Source of the DNA: an uncultured Clostridia bacterium
GTDB lineage: Bacteria; Bacillota; Clostridia; Christensenellales; CAG-917
Length of the DNA: 17,660 nucleotides
Reading direction: 5' to 3'
Assembly (NCBI GenBank): GCA_947629635.1
Contig: CANREO010000008.1
Span: 1 to 17,660, forward strand
Made by a program: the position numbers and the translations under genes. Below the pieces are notes generated by a model that was not told the origin of the DNA, did not search any database, and saw nothing but the letters and a program-made list of their open reading frames with translations. The number at the start of each line of letters is the position of its first letter. The stretch's first letter is position 1. Below are positions 1 through 6,500 of this stretch, piece by piece.

Positions 1-839
1 TGAAAGCTCGCATAATGGCCAAACTCGAGTATCTGAATCCTACGGGGTCTGTCAAAGATAGGGCGGCGCTTGCCATGATAGATGACGCCGAAGCCAACGG
101 AGTATTGAAGAAAGGCGGCGTGATCATAGAGCCTACAAGCGGCAATACGGGTATAGGACTTTGTTCCATTGCAGCTGCGAGGGGATATAGGGCCATCATC
201 GTTATGCCCGAAAGCATGTCCGTCGAGAGGCGGAGCATTATGCGAGAGTATGGCGCAGAGGTCGTGCTTACTGACGGCGCAAAGGGCATGAGCGGAGCCA
301 TAGAAGAGGCAAAACGCCTTTCCGCAATTACAGAAAACAGTTTTATTCCGTCGCAATTCGAAAACCCTGCCAATCCGCGGGCGCATTATCTCTCCACAGG
401 ACCCGAAATATGGCGAGATACCGACGGCAAGACGGATATATTTGTTGCCGGCGTCGGGACGGGCGGCACGCTTACGGGCGCAGGTAAATACCTTAAAGAG
501 AAAAATCCTGAAATTAAAGTTGTAGCGGTCGAACCGTTATCATCTCCGATTTTGTCAAAAGGGGTCGCCGGAGCGCACAAGATCCAAGGCATAGGCGCGG
601 GGTTTGTGCCTAAGGTGCTTGATACGAACATCTATGATGAAGTGATCGCCGTGAGCAATGAGGACGCTATGAACATGAAAAAAAATATTGGACGTTTCGA
701 GGGCGTGCTTGTAGGCATATCGTCGGGTGCGGCGGCATATGCGGCGGCGCAGCTTGCGGCGCGAGCGGAAAACGAGGGCAAAACGATCGTTGTCGTATTG
801 CCTGATACAGGAGAGCGCTATTTGAGTATGAATATCTAA
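1..839 (+). CDS. cysK: Cysteine synthase (O-acetylserine sulfhydrylase), 5'-truncated
   Basis: This PLP enzyme makes L-cysteine from O-acetylserine and sulfide in the cytoplasm. The reading frame is open from base 3 (residues KARI precede the first visible ATG at base 15), so the gene starts left of the window and the ATG is internal. Family motifs appear in the usual order: NPTGSVKDR, whose Lys forms the PLP Schiff base; TSGNTG, the loop that binds substrate and cofactor; VGTGGTLTG, which binds the PLP phosphate; GISSGAA; and the C-terminal PDTGERYLS. Only the short N-terminal stretch seems to be missing, because the frame enters just before the catalytic Lys. The gene is followed by a hairpin shared with the convergent dpaB. 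O-acetylserine sulfhydrylase is favoured over cystathionine beta-synthase because the visible part ends at the normal CysK C terminus without added domains. Confidence 0.95.
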   Translation, partial: KARIMAKLEYLNPTGSVKDRAALAMIDDAEANGVLKKGGVIIEPTSGNTGIGLCSIAAARGYRAIIVMPESMSVERRSIMREYGAEVVLTDGAKGMSGAIEEAKRLSAITENSFIPSQFENPANPRAHYLSTGPEIWRDTDGKTDIFVAGVGTGGTLTGAGKYLKEKNPEIKVVAVEPLSSPILSKGVAGAHKIQGIGAGFVPKVLDTNIYDEVIAVSNEDAMNMKKNIGRFEGVLVGISSGAAAYAAAQLAARAENEGKTIVVVLPDTGERYLSMNI

Positions 840-884
840 AAAGGGATTTAATATGTAAAAATAGCATGATAAAGTTGCTATATT

Positions 885-910
885 GAAAGCGGACAGAAAC
901 GTCCGCTTTC
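885..910. terminator. Bidirectional hairpin between cysK and dpaB
   Basis: A perfect 10-bp inverted repeat (GAAAGCGGAC, 885-894; GTCCGCTTTC, 901-910) encloses the 6-nt loop AGAAAC. It lies between two convergent stop codons (839 and 912-914). The flanks are AT-rich but without a long T run on either strand, so termination efficiency is uncertain. Position and symmetry favour a shared terminator. Confidence 0.75.
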
Positions 911-911
911 A

Positions 912-1478
912 TTATATAAGCAACGGTTGATACTGTTTGCCCATCATTGCCGCCTCGCATGTCGGAGTCAACAATTTAAAATCTGCAACAAGTGAATTTG
1001 TTTTTTTCATAGGCGCGTCCTGCCCGAATGGAACGAAGTATATATTTTTGACATTGATTAAAGCGCCTATATTTTTTGCGTTGGCTCCCAAGGCGTCGTT
1101 TGTAGAGATGGCAAGCACTACGGGTCGATTGTTGCGTAAATGAGCCTTCACCGCCATAGTCACGGGGGTGTCGGTGATCCCGTTTGCAATTTTCGCCAAA
1201 GTGTTTCCCGTGCAGGGCGCAACTATCATCAGATCAAATCCCTTTGAAGTGCCTATAGGCTCCGCGTCGACAATTGTCTTTATAGGCGGTTTGCCCGTTT
1301 TTTGCACCAACAGGTTTTCAAAATCGATTTGTTTGAAAAATCTGGTGTCAAATTGTGACACGCTGTAACTGAATATGGGCGTAAGGTCAAAGTCCGCGTC
1401 CAGCAGGCTGTCAACGCTTTCCAACAGTTTGGATAGCGTGCAAAACGAACCCGTGACGCATAGTCCCGTCTTTGTCAT
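912..1478 (-). CDS. dpaB: Dipicolinate synthase subunit B
   Basis: This is the flavoprotein-like subunit of dipicolinate synthase, which acts with DpaA in the mother cell to oxidise the DapA product to dipicolinic acid for the spore core. The 188-residue product (B. subtilis SpoVFB is about 200) begins MTKTGLCVTGSFCT and carries the family blocks VDAEPIG, IVAPCTGNTLAKIANG, AISTNDALGANAKN and YFVPFGQDAP. A longer frame reaches 1532, but the ATG at 1476-1478 is chosen because GGAGGTG (1484-1490 on the reverse strand) sits 5 nt upstream and the family begins here. The start codon overlaps the dpaA stop as ATGA, so the two genes are translationally coupled. Assignment rests on recognised sequence similarity to SpoVFB. 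Confidence 0.95.
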   Translation of the reverse strand: MTKTGLCVTGSFCTLSKLLESVDSLLDADFDLTPIFSYSVSQFDTRFFKQIDFENLLVQKTGKPPIKTIVDAEPIGTSKGFDLMIVAPCTGNTLAKIANGITDTPVTMAVKAHLRNNRPVVLAISTNDALGANAKNIGALINVKNIYFVPFGQDAPMKKTNSLVADFKLLTPTCEAAMMGKQYQPLLI

Positions 1479-2194
1479 TTTGTCACCTCCGTAATGTATT
1501 CTTGCATGGCTACCGCCGCACTGTACGGGCACGTCTTTGCCGGCAGAGCGGGATAGATATCGGCGTCGATGCCGAGATAATGCGCATATTCGAGATTTAT
1601 TGCCGGTTTGGACGCCAAATCAATATACACGGCGTCGGATCGCATACTCATCAGATCTTTGTCGCAGACGACAGGATAGGGCACTGTATTTATCACTATG
1701 TCGTAGTGAGCGAAATCGAAGTCATGCATGGGCACTACGTAGTCGGCAAACGCAAATGCCGGCCTGAGAGAGGAAGTTGTAGCGACGTCGGTTGATATTG
1801 CAAGTCTATGAAGCAGACCGACTACGGCGGCGCCCATGCGCCCGAACCCCAGCACGAGCACTCGGCAGTCTTCTATCGATTTTAAGCTGTGCTCAAGCAT
1901 AAGCATCAAGGCTCCCTCGGCGGTCAGACGTGAATTTACCGCTTGGAAGCGTTCGTCTTGCATAATATTGCACAGTTTGATATTTTTGTTTGCGGCGATC
2001 GCGATTACCTCATCTGTACATTTGCCGTAAATGAGATAGGAACCGTCCTCAATTTCGTCCAGATGTTTTGGTTCTATAAGGATATTCGGCGCAAATACAT
2101 AAAGACGCTTGTCTATATCGGAATTAAGAAGCAGGCGGCGCAGAAAATACATGCGTTCATCGGTTTCGTATACGTTCAGCAAATTTTCTTTCAT
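1475..2194 (-). CDS. dpaA: Dipicolinate synthase subunit A, shortened N-terminal domain
   Basis: This is the NAD(P)-binding subunit of dipicolinate synthase, first gene of a dpaA-dpaB operon used late in sporulation. The Rossmann signature GFGRMG is at residues 116-121 after a beta strand (RVLVL). TAEGALMLMLEHS before it, and YIDLASKP with the LPAKTCPYSAA block after it, are typical of the family. The product has 239 residues, against about 297 for B. subtilis SpoVFA; by my alignment from memory the missing portion lies inside the N-terminal domain, since the start (NVYETDERMYFLRRLL) still matches the family's VIGGDARQ region. No Shine-Dalgarno precedes the ATG at 2192-2194. Instead a CATAGCATA box ends 4 nt upstream, so the mRNA may be leaderless. 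No better upstream start codon was found in frame. Confidence 0.93.
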   Translation of the reverse strand: MKENLLNVYETDERMYFLRRLLLNSDIDKRLYVFAPNILIEPKHLDEIEDGSYLIYGKCTDEVIAIAANKNIKLCNIMQDERFQAVNSRLTAEGALMLMLEHSLKSIEDCRVLVLGFGRMGAAVVGLLHRLAISTDVATTSSLRPAFAFADYVVPMHDFDFAHYDIVINTVPYPVVCDKDLMSMRSDAVYIDLASKPAINLEYAHYLGIDADIYPALPAKTCPYSAAVAMQEYITEVTK

Positions 2195-2198
2195 ACGG

Positions 2199-2207
2199 TA
2201 TGCTATG
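2199..2207 (-). promoter_or_regulatory. Sigma-K-like -10 box for dpaA
   Basis: Reading towards dpaA, CATAGCATA fits the sigma-K -10 consensus CATANNNTA exactly, and a CAC (consensus -35 core AC) lies 18 nt upstream. B. subtilis dpaA (spoVFA) is known to be sigma-K dependent. The box ends only 4 nt before the dpaA ATG, so a start from it would give a leaderless transcript. It may instead be half of an operator, because the same word is mirrored at 2283-2292. Confidence 0.45.
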
Positions 2208-2282
2208 CAAAATAGCCGTCGAGGGGTGCATAATATGATGATATAAAAGAACCTCGCGCGTCACAAAAAATGGTAGAAATGA

Positions 2283-2291
2283 CATAGCATA
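2283..2291 (+). promoter_or_regulatory. Sigma-K-like -10 box for the PRK06851-type ATPase gene
   Basis: CATAGCATA again matches CATANNNTA, with CAC ending at 2264 and an 18-nt spacer, the same geometry as the box facing dpaA. Transcription would begin near 2298, inside the Shine-Dalgarno GAGGTGA (2296-2302). That is awkward for a normal promoter and is the main argument for an operator instead. Confidence 0.4.
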
Positions 2292-2305
2292 CTGCGAGGT
2301 GAATT

Positions 2306-3325
2306 ATGGAAAGATACTTTCTTGGCAACAACACGGCATACGGATTTGTCGGGAACTATGAGGACGAACTTAAGGACAAATCTAGAGTCATACTTTTTAA
2401 GGGCGGCCCGGGGACGGGCAAGTCGTCCATGCTCAAAAGAATAGCCGCAGAGGCGAAGAGAAAAGGTTTTGATTACGAGCTCTGGTATTGCTCGGGCGAC
2501 CCGTCAAGTCTTGACGGAGTGTATATCAAAGATACGAATATGGCCGTCGTTGACGCCACGGCTCCGCACGCTACGGGTGCAGATCTGCCTAAGATGAAGG
2601 ACTTCATATACGACCTTGCGACAAGTCTCGACGAGGGCAAACTGAAAGAACACAGAGAGGAGATAGTGCACCTGCTTAAATTTAAAAAACACTATTTTAT
2701 GCGTGCGTATCAGCACTTAAACACTGCTTTATGTCATAAAAACAATGCAATTGCACTTGAAAGCGAAGGTTTAAAAAAAGCCAATATTCGCTCCTATGCG
2801 GCAGTATTGGCGGCAGAATTGAGGCAGGACGTCATGACTGTCGGCGCGCATAGAAGGAGATTGTTTGTGCATGCTATAAGCCCAAGCGGAATGAATTGCT
2901 ATTATGATCATCTCATAGGCAAGAAAATATATCGAGTGGGCGGAAGCGACGCGGCGTGCAATATATTTTTTGACCAATTGACGGGATTGCTTGACGGCGG
3001 CACTGCTATACTCAATCCCCTCGATGCAAAAAATTCGGACGGGTTTATGATCGGCAACGTTGCGGTAGTCAGAGATGTCGGACATCTTGCGGACAAGGTG
3101 TATGAAACCGTCAATCTGAGCGTATACGAGGGAGCATGCGACATCGAAGCTATCGAAGAGGAGCGCAACAACGTGATTTTGCAAGTGGCGTTTGCCGAAG
3201 AACAATTGAACAAGGCGAGGAGCATGCATTTGGAGTGCGAAAGATACTTTATCGGAGCCATGGATTTTGCAAACAATGACAGAATATACGGCGAAATTCT
3301 CAAAGAGCTGAAGCTTGCGGAATAA
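2306..3325 (+). CDS. P-loop ATPase, PRK06851-like, with degenerate second P-loop
   Basis: This is a 339-residue putative ATPase or nucleotide kinase of the PRK06851 type, a family of unknown function common in Firmicutes. Walker A GGPGTGKSS is at residues 33-41 and a likely Walker B strand, VVDATAPH, at 81-88. As I recall the family, members have two P-loop halves, the second introduced by a segment like RHLFATAITP. Here that segment is present (RRLFVHAISPSG, 184-195), but the following position reads VGGSDAACN (211-219) without the GxxxxGKS/T of a working Walker A, so the second site has probably lost nucleotide binding. GAGGTGA (2296-2302) lies 3 nt before the ATG. The gene is divergent from dpaA and ends in its own terminator. 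A sporulation link is inferred from position and the shared box only. Confidence 0.8.
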   Translation: MERYFLGNNTAYGFVGNYEDELKDKSRVILFKGGPGTGKSSMLKRIAAEAKRKGFDYELWYCSGDPSSLDGVYIKDTNMAVVDATAPHATGADLPKMKDFIYDLATSLDEGKLKEHREEIVHLLKFKKHYFMRAYQHLNTALCHKNNAIALESEGLKKANIRSYAAVLAAELRQDVMTVGAHRRRLFVHAISPSGMNCYYDHLIGKKIYRVGGSDAACNIFFDQLTGLLDGGTAILNPLDAKNSDGFMIGNVAVVRDVGHLADKVYETVNLSVYEGACDIEAIEEERNNVILQVAFAEEQLNKARSMHLECERYFIGAMDFANNDRIYGEILKELKLAE

Positions 3326-3337
3326 ACGCATGACGAC

Positions 3338-3363
3338 AAGCCGCGCATAGCGCGGCTTTTTTT
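3338..3363 (+). terminator. Rho-independent terminator of the ATPase gene
   Basis: The inverted repeat AAGCCGCGC (3338-3346) and GCGCGGCTT (3350-3358) forms a 9-bp stem with a 3-nt loop. A run of seven T (3357-3363) follows. It lies 12 nt after the stop codon. Confidence 0.93.
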
Positions 3364-3408
3364 ATATAGAGAGTAATTTTCAGGCTTTTATGTGCAAAAG
3401 ATTTAGGG

Positions 3409-3438
3409 TTGACATGTTGATATTTTATGGAGTAGAAT
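3409..3438 (+). promoter_or_regulatory. Sigma-A type promoter of the LRR lipoprotein gene
   Basis: TTGACA (3409-3414) is a perfect -35 hexamer. An 18-bp spacer leads to TAGAAT (3433-3438), five of six matches to the -10 consensus. The expected start is near 3445, giving a leader of about 77 nt. Confidence 0.75.
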
Positions 3439-3460
3439 ATATATGTATCTGTATACGCTA

Positions 3461-3500
3461 GTGTGCGCGTGCGCTTATACAGGCTTGCGCGTTCGCACGT
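3461..3500 (+). other. Stem-loop in the 5' leader of the LRR lipoprotein gene
   Basis: GTGCG (3463-3467) pairs with CGCAC (3494-3498), and GCGC (3471-3474) with GCGC (3487-3490), with one mismatch and two G-U pairs between them and a 12-nt loop. The left arm (3461-3474) is a strict purine-pyrimidine alternation. The hairpin ends 10 nt before the AGGGTGA ribosome site (3511-3517). No T run follows, so it is not a standard terminator; a role in mRNA stability or translation is possible. Confidence 0.5.
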
Positions 3501-3521
3501 CGCGTGACATAGGGTGAAAAT

Positions 3522-6500
3522 ATGAGAAAAAAATTGAGTTTGTTTTTGGTCATTATTTTGAGCGTCATCATGATGTGCTCGCTTGTTGCTTGCAGCAATA
3601 CGCCTGTCTCCAAGGATGATTTGCCAAATGATATTCCCAAAATAGATACGGAGAACGACGACGCGCTTTATTCGCTCAAGTTTACGTCTTCATTTGCAAA
3701 CTCGGTGTTCAACGGTATCGAAGTTTCCGATTTTTCTATAGACAAGTTCAACTACAGCGTAGTATATAAAGACGCAAACGGCGATGTGATCAAGGAGGTC
3801 CCGGTCGGGGCGCTGTCCGAGGATATGGTCGACTCTCGCGATAAAGAGAAGTTCGATAAAATAAAGGTTTCGGGAGGACATGAGAACATCCGCATAAACG
3901 CTACGCTTTCAAACGGCAAAACGGCAAGCGGCACGTTGCCTTTGCATATCATAAATTCCAAAAAGCAAAACCTTGTCACATTGAGCTTCCGCACAACACC
4001 TTACAATTCGGCGGACAAGCGTACGATAAGCGGCGCGACAGTTGCTGTGAGCGCGGGCACATTGAATTCGGCCAACAACACGATCGGCGTCAAAATCGAC
4101 CAGGGCGCAAAATTTCTCAATTGGCAGGAATTTGTCTCCGCATTCCCGATGAAGTTGGAAGGTACCACACAGTATCCGTATGCGCTTCATAGCGTCGGTT
4201 TCACTTCCGCGAGTGGGTCCGTAACGCTCGATTATTCCAATGCGGCGTTTCCGTTTACGGTGGACAATTCATATACAATGGCCACATATTGGTCGCAGGA
4301 TACGGTAAGCGTCACTTTGGACATCAATTTTCCCAAAGGGGCGGAAGATAGTCCCGAAAATTACGAAGGTTCCGAAAAGCCTTCGGAGGCGCTAAACAGA
4401 AGCGGTTTGAGGACGCAAACGGTCGCGCGCTCGGTCGGGCTTGTCCGACGTCCTTCCGACGACATTATAAACAAATATTACGGCTATCAACTTAAGGGTT
4501 GGTACGACAAGGATACAGGCAAAAAATTCAACTTCAATCAGCCTGTAGGGACGGGAAATATCACGCTTCAGGCGCAGTGGACGACAAAAATATACTCCTA
4601 TACGCTTTACACAAAGGGCGGTGGCTTTAAGGAAAGTTTGGAAGCAGCTAAGACTGCGAGCGGTACGGCTATCCAAAACGCCGAACAAGCAGAGGCGGCA
4701 AATCTGCACGTTGTGGAATGTATTTCCAACTTCGGGTTGAGCACAAACGACCTTAATCGCATTACCTTTACGGGTATGCAATACGATTGGCGTTTCGAGG
4801 ATTGTGTGGCGCCGGTGACCGTCGCTCAAGAGAAGGAGCCTGTGTGGATGCGCGTCAGCGACTTTGTAAAAGCAGACGCTGCCAACGGTGTTTTGACAAA
4901 GGGCGGCGACACTCTGAAAATTGCAGGGCTCTATCTCGAATATCAATGCGCAAATCCCCTTGGCGAGCAAAATTCCGCCAAGGACAGTTATGTGGCATAT
5001 GTTAAGTGGACTTACAACGCCCCCGAACAGGACGATGACCTCGAGCGTATATCAAAATACATAAAGGACGTAATGTTCAGCGGCGGCATAGTCGTCAACG
5101 AGGACGGAAGCATCACGCTGAGCAGAGCGTCGGACAGTTTTGCGGATGAGATTATAATTCCCGCCGAAATAAAATATGAAGATCAAGTGCGCCCCATCAC
5201 GGCAATAGGCGACGGCGCTTGCATGAATCTCAAAGCGTTGACCGTCGTCAATATGGAAAACGCAAGCAACCTCACATCGATAGGCGCAAAGGCCTTCAAC
5301 TATTGTCGAGCTTTGACGACCGTGACAATGCCTAAGGACATGCATATCTCGTCCGTGGGCGTAGACGCGTTTGGCGTGACGAATTTCGAGGAAAATTATA
5401 TCGACGGCGATCAAAAGTATTTGATCATCAACAATATGCTTTACAAATACACGGGCAAGGAGAACGATGGGACGGAGCTCGATCTGACCGTGCTGGAGAG
5501 CAGACCTACAAAGGTCACTGCGATCCTCGAGGACGCTTTTGCGGATAGCGCGTGGATAACAAAAGTCAAACTGTCAAAAGACATCGAACGCATCGAAAAA
5601 GGCGCATTCAAGGGCCTCGCAGATCTAAATGAGATAGAAGCGCCTGCTGACAGCGCTCTCGTCTACATCGGCGAAGGAGCGTTCGCCGATTCGGGCATAG
5701 TCGGCAGAAGCTCCAAAAATTACGACGCAACGACCACAAGCATCATAGTCGGCGGCATATACTATCTGTTTATGGGCGCTGCGGATACGGTGGAATCCGC
5801 AAAAGTGCCCGGTGAGTTTGGCGGACACACAATCGAATATATCGCGGAAGGGGCATTCAAAAATATGCCCAATCTCTATACGTTGAGTTTCGACGACGAA
5901 ACAAATATCAAGGGAGTGGGCAAGGACGCCTTTGCGGGCGACCGTAGATTTCTGGAAAAGGCAACGGATGGATATACAGTGATCAACGGTATTCTTGCCG
6001 CGTTCTATTCCGAGGACGTAAATAATAAGAATCTCGTCTTGCCCGTAGAGGTGAAGACGATAGGCGAGCATGCCTTCGGCAGTTATTCGCTGAACGTTGA
6101 AACGATAGAATTGCACAGTCAAGTCGAGCGGATCGAAAATTATGCTTTTGCAGGTGCGCGTTCAAGCTCTTTGCGAGGTATATTGCTTTCGTCAATAGCT
6201 GTCGACGAGGACGGAACAACTCTTACGGGCGCTCCGACGATCGGCGCGAACTCGTTCTCAAACAGCGATGGGAAGCTAATGCCCGGATTGATGTTTTATG
6301 TGCGAAAAGACGTATTTGATCTTCTCCAAAACATTGCTGAAGGCAACAAAACATCCGAGGACGCTGTCACAAACAGCTGGGCGGAGCTATACAAGATATA
6401 TTCCGCTAACTTCGCGATCGAGGATATCAGCAGCGTTATCATAGATGAAGCAATTATTTCCAAAGTTTTGCTGAGAGAGACGGACAATGCATGGAAAGAC

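Noticed and set aside
2771..3331. Minus-strand open frames opposite the 3' half of the ATPase gene
   Set aside because: They are antisense to a gene with clear family similarity, and they overlap the ATPase terminator side without a promoter or ribosome site.
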